Shown one piece after another: positions 47,667-60,600 of a stretch of DNA of 64,000 nt (position 1 is the stretch's first letter; every line of letters starts with the position of its first letter). The notes beneath the pieces were generated by a model. That model was not told where the DNA came from. It ran no database searches and worked only from the letters and a program-made list of their open reading frames with translations. Where the stretch lies: NCBI RefSeq assembly GCF_040869045.1, contig NC_090319.1, forward strand, positions 172,768,645-172,832,644. Direction: 5' to 3'. The position numbers and the translations under genes are program-made. This DNA is from Eurosta solidaginis (Eukaryota; Arthropoda; Insecta; Diptera; Tephritidae).

Positions 47667-47733
47667 TCACTAAGCGATTCGAACGTTAGCAGAAGGTTTC
47701 AAATAAGCGGAATTTCCCAAAGTTCGTTACAAT
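47667..47733 (+). repeat. LTR 3'-end remnant related to element E
   Basis: GATTCGAACGTTAGCAGAAG and the ending TTCGTTACA match, in opposite orientation, the last 60 bp of the LTR at 48363-48881 (ending TTCATTACA). Probably a fragment of another LTR copy. Confidence 0.45.
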
Positions 47734-48362
47734 AGGTATTTCAGCAGATATACATACGTGTTGCGAGGGCTATTGCGTTCTCGATCCCGCGCCCTGAGGA
47801 ACATAAGCAACATATTTTTGATACACGATAACCTAAAGGTGTGGAGATTCGGATTTTAGCGGAGCTTCAATTAGTCCACTCCGAAATATTCGCATACTGT
47901 TCACCACGATGGGCGCCTGTAAGGGCATAAGTGGTTTGCTTTATAAAGTGATGCGTGTATTGCTGAATACTCTTTTTGATTTTGAACTGGCGATATCGAA
48001 AACAGTTGCAATGAATTGCGAAACGAAAAAACCTCGTATGAGCCGACCTCCTTTTCTTGACCTTGACAAACGTAAAAATGCTATGACAAGCATATGAAGC
48101 GGCCGGGCCCTTAGTAGGAAAGGCTGCGATATCGAAGCCATGGCATCGTTGATTTCTTAATGGAAACAAACACTGATATAACTCTCTTATCACAATGTCT
48201 ATGTGAATGAGAGCATTTCTGGTGCTGGATTTGTATAGGGATAGAGGCTTGCCGACAAGCAACACAATAACGTACGACCGAATTTTGGTTTCTTCACCCA
48301 ACTTTATTTATAACCGCTATGATTAGTTGTGAAGGATAATAATTATGAATGCATATACATAT
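47734..48362. other. Stretch without recognised gene
   Basis: Open frames exist on both strands (62 and 144 codons) but neither resembles a family I know, and they overlap each other. Left uncalled. Confidence 0.35.
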
Positions 48363-48881
48363 TGTAATGAATTTACTGCAATTCCCTTTATTTGCAACCT
48401 TCTGCTAACGTTCGAATCACTAAACTGTTGAACAAATAAATCCACTATTCAATAATGCAAAATGGCCTTCATTAAAGTACTTCAGAATAACACTACTATT
48501 GCTCGCCATATAGCGTCTTAAATCAACCTGATTGTCGTGCCTCTACTGTAGCTGCCTTTTATACTCTGCGATTTCTCGTTCGCATACTTCTAGGCGCTTC
48601 CATTTATAGAATTTACTAGTTGGTTATCAGCTATACTACAGCTATACTATACTACGTTTATCGCTTCTCATATGCGCGTGTATATGTGAGCACAATTATA
48701 ATTGCATACTCTTGGGAGCATCTCTGATAAGATATCTGCATGTGTTTGTGCGTCTCTTCTCCGCTGCGTGTACGTACATATGTGTAGACATAATGATTTA
48801 TTTATTGATGTGCATACAAGTCACTGCTTAGCATCGGCTTAGAGATGATAGTATCCCTTAGTGTTGCTAATATTCGTCACA
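48363..48881 (-). repeat. 3' LTR of gypsy element E (519 bp)
   Basis: On the minus strand it starts TGTGACGAATATTAG, right after the purine-rich aggtggagggcac, and ends TTCATTACA. It directly follows the integrase C-terminal frame. The 5' LTR is not in the window. Confidence 0.7.
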
Positions 48882-48892
48882 GTGCCCTCCAC

Positions 48893-50297
48893 CTAAGTCT
48901 GATCGTCCCGATCAGACAAATCTCTCGATCTAAACGCTGCCAGCCTTTCCAAATGAACCACTCTTATATTTCGTGGTTTCCCAATTGTTTGTGTGCGGTA
49001 GAACACATCACTGATCCTCTTCACAACCTTGCACGGGCCATCCCAACTGCACCAAAATTTGTATGGAACACTTTTCCGCCGGTGAGGGTTGTATAGCAGT
49101 ACCAAATCTCCCACCAAGAAACCTTCCGAGTTATTTTTCTTGTCGTACCTGTGTTTCATCTTACTACTCATTACCCAGGGCCGTTCCCTCACACTCTGTT
49201 GTTTGGCCAATGAACTAGTTCGTATAGCCTGCGCTTGACGGATTGGCTTCGCATAATCAGTATCGTTCCCAAGTTTCACAACAGTAGTGCGCCCCGGCTT
49301 GAAACTACAATCGCATTCTTTCTGGAAAATTCGTTCTTTCGTTTTTTTGCGTCCATTTGGTTTTGTCAATGCCAGTGTTTTTATCGAAGGTACTCTTGAT
49401 TTCGCTTTATTTGGCCCACTCGATCCATCAACCTTTGCCTTTGACTTTCGTGGTCTTTGTCGAGTCTTCTCCACCAGTACTCGATTACACTGAACCCCTT
49501 CTCCAAACTGAAGTTAAGTGGTATATCCTGGTTCTTATAACGCATAATCCTTCTCTGCATGTCGATCCTGATGTCATGGTCAACTAAGAAGTTCACTACC
49601 AATATGACTTCATCAATAATCTCCGCTACAACGAATTTGTGTAGAACCATGACCTTCCCAATTAAGACTTCACAGATCACTTCTCCCCAGACTTGGTTAT
49701 ACTCGCCAATGACCGTACGCAACCTTGCTCCAGGTAATGGCTTTACTCTCCTGTTGACCAAATCAGATCGGATCAAGGAATGAGATGCGCCCGTATCTAC
49801 AGTCAGTACTCGTTCTTTGCCATCGACATTCCCTCTGACGGTAAGACTGCTTGATTTCCCTCCAATTTGCGACACAGATATCACAGGACATTCAATAGCT
49901 GGGGCAAGTTTTCGATCTTTACATCTGGCACGCTTTTGCTCATCTCCTCCAGCTTTGCGTTTACGGCCACCCAAGTTGGAACTACCAGGACCAAGATCTC
50001 AATGACGTGCAATGTGACCGGGCTTCCCGCATTGAAGCATTTGATAACTCTTTCACTCCCCTTTTGCGATCCTTGCAGCGCCTCCAATATTGTGTTCACC
50101 CAGTCTGACCTTTCTACCTCCACACGGCGTGCTTTGAACGCTGGCTTACACAGAAGCGATGCTGTTTCCTGCATCAGAGCATGTGATACCGTTTCTGTGA
50201 ATGCAGGTTTTGGGTTTGCGTATGTCGCTCGCTTCGTTTCGACATCCCGTATTCCATTAATAAAGCTCTGGATTTTTACTCTTTCGGTGTATTCCAC
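48893..50297 (-). pseudogene. Gypsy element E: gag tail, protease, integrase C-end; RT to integrase core deleted
   Basis: Minus strand. A gag fragment (50297-49881) leads into a zinc knuckle CGKPGHIARH, read only after a one-base shift, whose last Cys is a TGA. Next is an aspartic protease (49974-49381) with VDTGASHSLI and a second hydrophobic motif. Then, in another frame (49474-48893), comes the integrase C-terminal region: SSKMKHRYDKK, GDLVLLYNP, WDGPCKV and VVHLERLA. All of RT, RNase H and the catalytic integrase core is missing between the protease and that tail, so this is an internal-deletion derivative. The gag N-terminus and the 5' LTR are lost as well. The motifs resemble the mdg/412-like gypsy branch (inference). 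Confidence 0.8.
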
Positions 50298-51576
50298 GGG
50301 TGCGTCCGCATTCGCTAAATGTGCACGGTTTTAAAAAAGTCATGTACACCCAACTAAAGCGTGTGTGTATTACATCTTACAACTGGCAATAGAGATTCTA
50401 TCCCCTCATTAAGCTTTGGCATTGTATAGTATTCGTCTTTTGTATCTGAAGCATTTTTTTTACATTTCGGAGCATTAGTTTGGATGCCTTGATCATGTTT
50501 GATCCATTGGCAGTGGTTGTGGAATATATATTTTTTTGGCATATTCCGTAACTATCTAAGAACTTTCATATTTCATCCTTGATGAAACTTGTGCTATGCC
50601 TTTGTGGTAATTGAATCATACCAATTAAATGGATCATACTTTTATAATCTTTTATGTATTGAACGTTTATTCCTAGTAGCTCTTAGCCATTCGGCTTGCC
50701 ATTTCTATTTTAAGACTTATAGTTCTGTCTTTTAAAATATTTCTTCATTGGGTTTTGATTTAAGTAGCACACAAGCTTAAATGCTCAGTAATGTTTTTTG
50801 AATTTATAGTTAAACAGTAGGTATCGCTTTATGGCTGAAGCAATCTCTTAAAGTATTTTTCATCGTCAAATATTCTAAAGGGCATGTTTTTAATTAAACG
50901 GTTTTATTTAGGCAGCCTGTCAACTGCACGGCTGCCTGGCCGTTGTGAACGAATTTTGTAATTAAAATTTTTTTTTTGGTTTTAATTGACATTCGAATGG
51001 CAAGGTGCTTAAAAGAGCCCTTAAAATGCCAGGTTATCTTAATTTTATTCAAAGTCAACTTGTCGTTTCATTTCACTTATTTCCTCCGTTATTCACAAAA
51101 GCTCCGTTATTCACAGTAGCTTCGTTATTTAATTCCGTTATTTCCTGAAATGTAAATTTTTTGGTTATTTTCTTTGCCACCATGCCAGGCACAAAATCAG
51201 TAACATGTATTTCAGAATCCAATATGCGGCTTGTAGCCACGTCTTTTTTCACATATATAACAAACGTTTGGTCTTTATTTGGCAGCACGCCAGATTTCAA
51301 ATTTCACTGATTCCTGTTAGGAGTGCAAAAAAACAACCTAACTCCAGGTCAGGGAAGCATTGCATCTGCCAACTCCGCCAAAACGCCAGCATGGAGCACA
51401 GAAGCCAACCTTTAGGCCTATTTTAATTGCCAGCTCAACCGAAAAAGTCCAAAATTATTGCAGTTGAACCGAGGATGACACTGCACGTCCACACAGCCGA
51501 AAAGACGAAAACGGAATGAAATTAAAATTTAAGTAACTTCCCGATAAGCTACAAGTTTGAAACTTGGAATATAGCT
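50298..51576. other. Stretch without recognised gene
   Basis: AT-rich. Short ORFs (for example 50354-50542 and 51073-51300, minus) match no family I know. A phrase aaacggttttatt near 50900 recurs in the inverted-repeat element at 52095. Confidence 0.4.
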
Positions 51577-51861
51577 CAGAACCCGATGACAATGCAATAA
51601 TAAGAAAATCGTCGCTAGGTGGCGCAAGGATCGAGATATTCACAAAAATCGTATTTGTGGTCCGATCTGGCTCATATTTGGAACTCATAATACATACAAG
51701 AATAGAAAGCGACCTATGAAAAGAAATCGCCGCTAGGTGGCGCGAGGACCGAGATATACACAAAAATCGTATTTGTCGTCCGATTTGGCTCATATTTGGA
51801 ACACATAATACATACATGAATAGAAAGCGACCTATGGTGTCCGATTTGGCTCATATTTGGA
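51577..51861 (+). repeat. Tandem repeat, about 130 bp, two and a half units
   Basis: The phrases gctaggtggcgc, cacaaaaatcgtatttgt, ggctcatatttggaac and gaatagaaagcgacctatg occur twice in order, with a third partial unit at 51838-51861. Confidence 0.8.
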
Positions 51862-52071
51862 ACAAATATTACAAATTTTTTGGAGTTGGAGGAGGGACAA
51901 GCATACGTGGTGCAGAGTCGAGTAAAGTCTTTGGAAGGATTATGTATTGAGGACTTAGGTTGTAACAAATTGTCAGGAAAGAGTCCTTGTAATAATGAGT
52001 CACTAAATGAACTAAATAGAATGAGAAATAATAGGCAATTAAATAAAGGCAAAAACTTTAAAATAAAATAA
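51862..52071 (+). pseudogene. C-terminal remnant of a PIF1-type helicase
   Basis: GQAYVVQSRVKSLEGLCIED resembles the C-terminal helicase motif of PIF1 family proteins (typically Y-V-A-x-S-R-V then S-L-E-G-L). About 40 further residues follow, then a stop. Everything upstream is missing. In insect genomes such tails usually come from Helitron/Helentron Rep-helicases; that origin is inferred, helped by the DINE elements beside it. Confidence 0.55.
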
Positions 52072-52083
52072 TTAAAAAAAAAA

Positions 52084-52480
52084 TTTTAAGTTAAACGGTT
52101 TTATTGAAAACAGTACTTACATGAAATAATAATAATACTAAAAGCTAGAAAAAATTAGGTAGGTCCTAGGTACTAGTCATCACACTCCTCGTCAATCTAG
52201 GGCATTGATCAGACAAATAAAAGCGTTGGAAGCGTCAAATATCTATTGACAGTCATATATAAGACCAACTGAACCTTAATAAGGTTATGCTACGCCTCAC
52301 ATTTTTAGAAATTTCACGCGCCCAACGATTTTATTTAATTGCCTGATCAACGCCCTAGATTGATGAGGAGTGTGATGACTAGTACCTAGGACCTGCCTAA
52401 TTATTTTCTAGCTTTTAGTATTATTATTATTTCATGTAAGTATTGTTTTCAACAAAACCGTTTAATTTAAATTTTTTTAA
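52084..52480. mobile_element. Inverted-repeat element with about 150-bp arms
   Basis: Left arm from AAACGGTTTTATTG through CCTAGGTACTAGTCATCACA to CTAGGGCATTGATCAG; the right arm is its complement ending CAAAACCGTTTAATTT. The centre is about 100 bp. No ORF. It could be a MITE or the end structure of the adjacent helicase-bearing element. Confidence 0.7.
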
Positions 52481-52609
52481 AATTATTTTTTTAATTGTTA
52501 GTAAGCCAACGCGGCAACTCCAAAACTCCTCCTTGCTTAACTTTAATGGTGCCTTCTTACCAGATCTGTTTCGATGAAAGTCGTACGAAAATTACGTTTA
52601 TGAATTGTA

Positions 52610-53880
52610 TGACACGGGTATCAAATGGAAGGTATTAAAGAGTATTTTAAAAGGGAATGGGCCATAGTTCTGTAGGTGGACGCCCTTTCGGGATATCGCC
52701 ATAAAAGTGGACCAAGGGTGACTCTAGAATGCGTTTGTACGATACGGGTATCAAATGAAATGGGTTAATGATCATTTAAAAGGGAGTGGCCCTTAGTTCT
52801 ATAGGTGGACGCCTTTTCGAGATATCGACATAAAGGTGGACCAGGGGTGACTCTAGAATGTGTTTGTACGAAATGGGTATCAAATGAAAGGTGTTAATGA
52901 GTATTTTAAAAGGGAGTGGGCCTTAGTTCTATAGGTGGACGCCTTTTCGAGATATCGCCATAAAGGTGGACTAGGGGTGACTCTAGAATGTGTTTGTACG
53001 ATATGGGCATCAAATGAAAGGTGTTAATGAGTATTTTAAAAGGGAGTGGGCCTTAGTTCTATAGGTGGACGCCTTTTCGAGATATCGCCATAAAGGTGGA
53101 CCAGAGGTGACTGTAGAATGTGTTTGTACGATATGGGCATCAAATGAGAGGTGTTAATTAGTATTTTAAACGGGAGTGGGGTTTAGTTCTATAGGTGGAC
53201 GCCTTTTCGAGATATCGCCGCATAGGTGGGCCAGAGGTGACTCTATAATGTGTTTGTACGATATGGGAATCAAATGAAAGGTGTTAGTGAATATTATAAA
53301 AGGGAATGGGCCTTAGTTCTATAGGTGGACGCCTTTTCGAGATATCGCCATAAAGGTGGACTAGGGGTGACTCTAGAATGTGTTTGTACGATATGGGTAT
53401 CAAATGAAATGTGTTAATGAGTATTTTAAAAGGGAGTGGCCGTAGTTCTATAGGTGGACGCCTTTTCGAAATATCGCCATAAAGGTGGACCAGGGGTGAC
53501 TGTAGAATGTGTTTGTACGATATGGGTATCAAGTAAGAGGGGTTAATTAGTATTTTAAAAGGGAGTGGGGCTTAGTTCTATAGGTGGACGCCTTTTCGAG
53601 ATATCGCCTAAAGGTGGACAAGGGGTGACTCTATAATGTGTTTGTACGATATGGGAATCAAATGAAAGGTGTTAACGGGTATTATAAAAGGGAATGGGCC
53701 TTAGTTTTATAGGTGGACGCCTTTTCGAGATATCGACATAAAGGTGGACCAGGGGTGACTCTATGATGTGTTTGTACGATATGGGTATCAAATTAAAGGT
53801 ATTCATGAGAGTTTTAAAAGGGAGTGACCCTTAGGATTATATTTGAAGGTGTTTTCGAGATATCGACCAAAATGTTGACC
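52610..53880 (-). repeat. 130-bp tandem array inside F3
   Basis: Complement of the F1 array: aggtggacgccttttcgagat and caggggtgactctagaatg recur every 130 bp or so. Short ORFs spanning it are artefacts. Confidence 0.88.
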
Positions 53881-54572
53881 AGGGTGACCCAGAACATCAT
53901 CTGTCGGGGTCCGCTAATTTATATATATGTAATACCAAGATTCCAAGGGCTTTTGATTTCGACCTGCAGAACTTTTTCGTTTTCTTCTACTTAATATGGT
54001 AGGTGTCACACCCATTTTACAAAGTTTTCGCTAAAGTTATATTTTGCCTCAATAAACCAATCCAATTACCATGTCTCATCCCTTTTTTCATATTTTGTAT
54101 AGAATTGTGGCATTTTTTTCATTTTTCGTAATTTTCGATATCGAAAAAGTGGGTGTGGTTATAGTCGGATTTCGACAATTTTTATACCAAGATAAAGTGA
54201 GTTCAGATAAGTACGTGATCTAAGTTTAGTAAAGATATATCGATTTTTGCTCAAGTTATCGTGTTAACGGCCGAGCGGAAGGACAGACGGTCGGCTGTGT
54301 ATAAAAACTGGGGGTGGCTTCCACCGATTTCGCCCATTTTCACAGAAAACAGTAATCGTCATAAAATCTATGCCCCTACCAAATTTCACAAGGATTGGTA
54401 ATTTTTTGTTCGGCTTATGGCATTAAATGTATTCTAGACAAATTAAATTAAAAAGGGCGGAGCCACGCCCATTTTGAAATTTTCTTTTATTTTTGTATTT
54501 TGTTTCACTATATCTTTACTGGGGTTGAATGTTGACATAATTTACTTATATACTGTAAAGATATTACATTTT

Positions 54573-56258
54573 TATACTCAGCTGAGCAGAGCTCACAGAG
54601 TATGTTAACTTTGTTCGCATAACGGTAATCCGTAACGGCATAAACTAATAGAGATAGATATAGACTTCCATATATCAAAATGATCTGGGTGAAAAAAGAA
54701 ATTCATTTAGCCATGTACGTCCGTCCGTCCGTCTGTAAACACGATAACTTGAGTAAATTTTGAGGTATCTTGATAAAATTTGGTGTGTAGGTTCCTGGGC
54801 GCTCATCTCAGATCGTTATTTAAAATGAACGAAATCGGACTACAACCGCTTCCACTTTTTCGATATCGAAAATTTCGAAAAACCGAAAAAGTGCGATAAT
54901 TCATTACCAAAGACGGATAAAGCGATGAAACTCGGTAGGTGCGTTGACATTATGACGCAAAATAGAAAATTGGAAAAATTTTGGACAATGGGCGTGGCAC
55001 CGCCCACTTTTAAAAGAAGGTAATTTAAAAGTTTTGCAAGCTGTAATTTGACAGTCGTTGAAGATATCATTATGAAATTTGGTAGGCACGTTACTCCTAT
55101 TACTATATGTCTGCTAAATAAAAATTAGCGAAATCGGATGACGAAAACGCCCACTTTTAAAAAAAAAATTTTTTTTAAGTCAAATTTTAACAAAAAATTT
55201 TATATCTTTACAGTATAAAAGTAAATTATGTCAACATTCGACTCCAGTAATGTTATGGTGGAACAAAATACAAAGATAAAAGAAAATTTCAGAATGGGCG
55301 TAACTCCGCCCTTTTTCATTTAATTCGTCTAGAATACTTTTAATGCCATAAGTCGAACAAAAATTTACCAATCCTTGTGAAATTTGGTAGGGACATAAAT
55401 TCTATGACGATAACTGTGAAAATGGGCGAAATCGGTTGAAGCCACGCCCAGTTTTTATACAGAGTCGACCGTCTGTCCTTCCGCTCGGCCGTTAACACGA
55501 TAACTTGCGCAAAAAATGATATATCTTAACTAAACTTAGTTCACGTACTTATCTGAAGTCACTTTATCTTTTTATAAAATATGGCCGAAATCCGACTATG
55601 AGCACGCCCACTTTTCCGATATCGAAAATTACGAAAAATGAAAAAAATGCCATAATTCTGTACCAAATATGAAAAAAGAGATGAAACATGGTAATTGGAT
55701 TGGTTTATTGACACAAAATATAACTTTAGAAAAAATTTGTAAAATGGGTGTGACACCTACCATATTAAGTAGAAGAAAATGAAAAAGTTCTGCAGGGCGA
55801 AATCAAAAGCCCTTGGAATCTTGGCAGGAATACTGTACGTGGTATGACATATATAAATAAATTAGCGGTACCGGACAGAAGATGTTCTGGGTCATCCTGA
55901 TCCACATTTTGGTCGATATCTCGAAAACGCCTTCACATATACAACTAAGGGCTACTCCCTTTTAAAACCCTCATTAATACTTTTTGTTTGATACCCATAT
56001 CGTACAAACATATTCTAGAGTCACCCCTGGTCCACCCTTATTGCGATGTCTCGAAAAGGCGTCCACCTATAGTTCTGAGGCCCACTACGTTTTAAATAAT
56101 CATTAACATCTTTCATTTGATACACATGTCATATAAACACATTCCAGGGTTACCCTAGGTTCATTTTGCTAAATGGTGTTTTTCCCTTATTTTGTCTCCT
56201 AAGCTCTCAGCTGAGTATGTAATGTTCGGTTACACCCGAACTTAGCCTCCCTTACTTG
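54573..56258 (+). mobile_element. DINE-1-like element F2, complete, nested in F3
   Basis: It starts TATACTCAGCTGAGC and ends with the hairpin GTTCGGTTACACCCGAAC plus CTTACTTG. It interrupts F3 within the T-run of a phrase that is continuous in F1 and in F2 itself. Only about 1.3 of the 130-bp units are present, which explains its 1.69-kb size against 2.74 kb for F1. Confidence 0.78.
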
Positions 56259-56869
56259 TTTTGTTAAAATTTGACTTAAAAAAATTTTTTTTTCAAAAAG
56301 TGGGCGTGTTCGACATCCGATTTTTATTGAGCACACATATAGTAATAGGGGTGAAGTTCCTGCCAAATTTCATCATGATACCTTTAACAACTGCCAAATT
56401 ACAGCTAGCAAAACTTTTAAATTACCTTCTTTTAAAAGTGGGCGGTGCCACGCCCATTGTCCAAAATTTTACTAATTTTCTATTCTGCATCATAAGGTCA
56501 ACCCACCTACCAAGTTTCATCGCTTTATCCGTCTTTGGTAATGAATTATCGCACTTTTTCGGTTTTTCGAAATTTTCGATACCGAAAAAGCGGGCGTGGT
56601 TATAGTCCGATTTCGTTCATTTTAAAACGCGATCTGAGATGAGTGCCTGGAACCTACATACCAAATTTCATCAAGATACCTCAAAATTTACTCAAGTTGT
56701 GTTAACGGACAGACGGACGGACGGACATGGCTGAATAAATTTTTTTTTTTCCATACTGATGATTTTGATGTATGGAAGTCTATATCTATCTCGATTCCTT
56801 TATACCTGTACAACCAACCGTTATCCAATCAAAGTTAATATACTCTGTGTGTAAAGCACGCTGAGTATA

Positions 56870-57630
56870 AAAACGTGTAAGCTTACACGACCTATCTTAT
56901 GAATGTGCAATGTGAACGAAAACTCACCAACGTTCAACGCACGTACGTGCGTAGTCCGGAACGCAGAAATCAAACAATTTTGATTTTTTCCGTAAGAACG
57001 TGTCAGCTGATCGCTCTCTCACTAGACAGAGTTGACTAGTAAACTTTTGTGCGCTAATTTTTGAGCTTTTGCAGTTTTATGCAAAAACACCAAATTAAAG
57101 TTTGAAAAATTGTGGAAATAATTCGAAATAATTATGTAAATTAAAGATAATATATATGTAATCTTTTTTTCTTATTTAATGTTAATTCCAGCCTTTTACA
57201 ACAACAGAAATTAAAATAGAAAAAGTTGATGGTTCCATTTGCATGAATGTAAACAGGCAGATGGCAACATTTTTTTCGCTGCCACTACGGGCATAAACTT
57301 CGCTCAAATGTGTGTACGTACGGCATACGTATACGTACGCTAGACACGTCGGTGGGTAACTACAGCTTAACGGTTTCGGTTATGGAAAAGGAAACGGTTT
57401 TAAACACTTTGGGTTTCATTCCTTATTTTTTAGGTGACGTTCCTAAACTGGAGCGATGACTACAAATTTCATAGATAATTTGCAGTCCACGTTTTAAGAC
57501 TCGGAGGATAGGTATACGCTTCTTGCAGTGAAGAGCTAAGTTTATTGGTACCAGGATATTGCAAGAACGTTTGTATTCGGGACGCTTGAGTTTAGGACAT
57601 TTAGAACAGGGTCCAGGGTCAGAATGGCAG
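56870..57630. other. Stretch with a small LINE relic
   Basis: Mostly unrecognised. At 57475-57535 the minus strand resembles the RT region of the neighbouring LINE near 58966 (ending TANYL), a diverged relic of a related element. Confidence 0.4.
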
Positions 57631-57644
57631 CCTGGGCATCTGTT
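57631..57644. repeat. Target-site duplication of the LINE, left copy
   Basis: cctgggcatctgtt, repeated at 61658-61671 on the other side of the LINE; 14 bp, typical of target-primed reverse transcription. Confidence 0.8.
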
Positions 57645-60600
57645 GTTGTTGTTGTTGTAGCAATGCTCGCCCCACCCAATAGGCGCGACCGATCACAAAT
57701 TGTCATCAATATCCTCTAACGGGAGTCCAAGGAAACTTGCCGTTTCAACAGGGGTGGACCATAAGGAAAGGGGTGTTAGAGGCGTTGGTTCCACATTACA
57801 ATTAAAGAGATGGTTGGTGTCATGTGGGGACACATTGCAAGCAGGGCATACATTTTGTATGTCGGGGTTGATTCTGGATAGGTAAGAGTTTAACCTGTTA
57901 CAGTATCCAGAACGAAGTTGAGCAAGAGTGACACGCGTTTCCCTGGGGAGTATGCGTTCCTCTCCTGCGAGTTCTGGATATTTTTCTTCAAGTACTGGAT
58001 TCACCGGGCAATTCCCGACATAAAGGTCCGACGCCTGTCTATGGAGTTCACCAAGGACCTGCTTGTGTTTTTCCGCTTCATACGGCTGGGTTCTCAGGTG
58101 CCGTATTTCCTCAAAATGCTTACGGAGATGACTCCTTAGGCCCCTAGGCGGTGCTGGTTCGTCAATCAGATGTCTGTTGGGATGCCCAGGTTTCTGGGTA
58201 TTCAACAGAAACTGTTTAGTCAGCATCTCATTTCTCTCCCTGATGGGGAGTATTCTCGCCTCATTATGCAGATGGTGTTCTGGGGACATAAGAAGACAGC
58301 CCGTGGCGATTCTGAGAGCAGTATTTTGGCAGGCCTGTAGTTTCTTCCAGTGGGTGGTTTTTAGGCTTGGCGACCATATGGGTGACGCGTAGCACGTAAT
58401 CGGCTGGCTAATTGCTTTGTATGTGGTCAAGAGCGTTTCTTTATCTTTTCCCCAGGTACTGCCAGCAAGGGATTTGAGGATTTTATTACGGCTCTGAATT
58501 CTTGGAACAATTGCGGTTGCGTGCGCACCAAAATGTAGATCCTGATCAAACGTCACACCCAAGATTTTGGGGTGTAGGACAGTCGGTAGCGTAGTGCCAT
58601 CGACGTGGATGTTCAATATGGTCGACATTTGGGGCGTCCATGTTGTAAATAAGGTCGCGGAAGATTTAGTCGGTGACAATGCCAGGTTTAGCGAGGCGAA
58701 AAAACTGGAGAGATCAGGGAGATAGCCGTTTATTTTATTGCATAGCTCATCGATCTTTGGGCCTGGGCCTGTGGCCATTATTGTGCAGTCATCGGCGTAG
58801 GAAACGATTGTGACTCCTTCCGGTGGTGAAGGTAGCTTAGATATGTAGAAATTAAACAAAAGCGGGGATAGGACACCACCCTGTGGCACCCCTTGTTTAA
58901 TTCTCCTTTGTTTTGATGTTTCGTTTCTGAATTGCACCGATGCCTGCCGACCACCCAGATAATTTGCGGTCCGCCTTTTAAGACATGGGGGAAGGGTGGA
59001 CCCTTCCAGGTCTTGCAGTAACGAGCCATGGTTGACCGTATCAAAAGCTTTTGATAGGTCTAACGCTACGAGTACTGTTCTATGGTGGGGATATTGATTC
59101 AAACCGCAATTTATCTGGGTGCTAATGACATTTAGCGCGGAGGTAGTGCTATGGAGTTTTCTGAAGCCATGCTGATGAGGGGCTAGCTGCAAATGTCCTT
59201 GGAAATAAGGGAGCAAAATGGCTTCAAGCGTCTTTGCCACTGGCGATAGGAGAGATATCGGACGATATGACTCACCTACGTTAGCTGGTTTCCCAGGCTT
59301 TAGTAGCGGGACCACCTTGGCCATTTTCCATTTCTCGGGTATGACAAAGGTGGAAAGAGACAGGTTGAAGACATGCGCTAAGTATTTGAAACCCTCTTTC
59401 CCTAGGTTTTTAAGCATCGGCATGGCTATGCCGTCTGGGCCCACTGCTTTGGATGGTTTAGCGCGACCAATGGCGTCCTCAACCTCTCTAGCGGTGATGG
59501 TAATTGGTGACGCGCTGAGTTTGTGTTTACGTGCGTGTCTATTGGCTCTCCGTCTATCTTTGTCGACCGTAGGATGCATTATATATTGTCGGCAGAAAGC
59601 GCTCGCGCATTTTTTCGCATCCGACAGCACCTTATCGCCAAAGGCGATGGAAACTTTGTCTTTGTGCTTAGTCGGATTCGATAGGGACTTTACGGTGGAC
59701 CAAAGTTTACCTACACCGGTAGAGAGGTTACAACCTCTTAGGTGCTCTTCCCATTTCGCCCGCTTGTGTTCGTCCACAAGCAATCTGATGCGTTGGTTTA
59801 TATCCCTTATTTGGGGGTCGCCTGGATCAAGCTGTCTTATAAGGTCGCGTTCCCTCGCTAAGCTCGCGGCCTCCGCCGGGAAGTGGGGCCGAATTTCGGG
59901 AATTCTCCCGGCGGGAATGAAATGTGCCGAGGCGGATTCAATGACCTTACGGAAGGCACGCTCCCCTTGGCGGGCATCAGTCGGGATAGGGAGGGCAGCA
60001 AAGCTGCTGTCTGTTGCAGATTTATATTCATCCCACTTTCCTTTTTTGAAGTTTATGAAAGTGCGTTTTTCGGTGACGATGAAGTCGGCAGTACGCTCGA
60101 ACGAAATAAGTATGGGCAGGTGGTCGGATGCCAATGTTACCATCGGCTGCCAGTTGACGCAGTTTACGAGTTCTGCGCTCACGATTGAGATATCTGGCGA
60201 GCTATGACAGCTTCCTACCATACGTGTGGGGGCGTCTCCGTTTATTGTGCAGAACGTCGTTTCGTCTATTTGATCCGCCAACATCTCACCCCTACTGTCC
60301 GCCCGCAAGTTTGAATGCCATAGGTCGTGATGGGCATTGAAATCGCCTAAGATAATGCGATTGTTGCCAGTGAGTAAGGCCTCGATATTAGGGCGGTATC
60401 CACTGGGGCAACAGGTGACAGGAGGGATGTAGATGTTGATGATTTCTAGATTTGCATCGCCTGACCGGACAGATAGGCCTTGACGTTCTAAGACATTGTC
60501 ACTGCGGTCGATGCCAGGATCAAATATATGATATTGCACAGAGTGGTGTATAATAAACGCGAGGCCGCCTCCATTTCCGCTCTCGCGGTCTTTCCTGTGG

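Larger units (their letters stand above)
52600..56869 (-). mobile_element. DINE-1-like element F3, split by F2, 3' end truncated
   Basis: Minus orientation. Its 5' start TATACTCAGCGTGC is at 56869; the body runs to 56259, is interrupted by F2, resumes at 54572 and ends near 52600 inside the tandem region without the terminal hairpin. About ten 130-bp units occupy 52610-53880. Confidence 0.75.

Noticed and set aside
47867..48301. A 144-codon minus-strand ORF overlapping a 62-codon plus-strand ORF
   Set aside because: No recognisable family and no splice or start context that favours one; left as unannotated.
57511..57640. Short Cys-rich frame (RCPGCHSDPGPCSKCP) on the minus strand across the LINE insertion site
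   Set aside because: Short, with no family match, and overlaps a LINE relic; could be chance.
60004..60207. Plus-strand ORFs opposite the LINE (for example 59218-60207, 329 codons)
   Set aside because: Shadow frames of the strongly supported minus-strand polyprotein.
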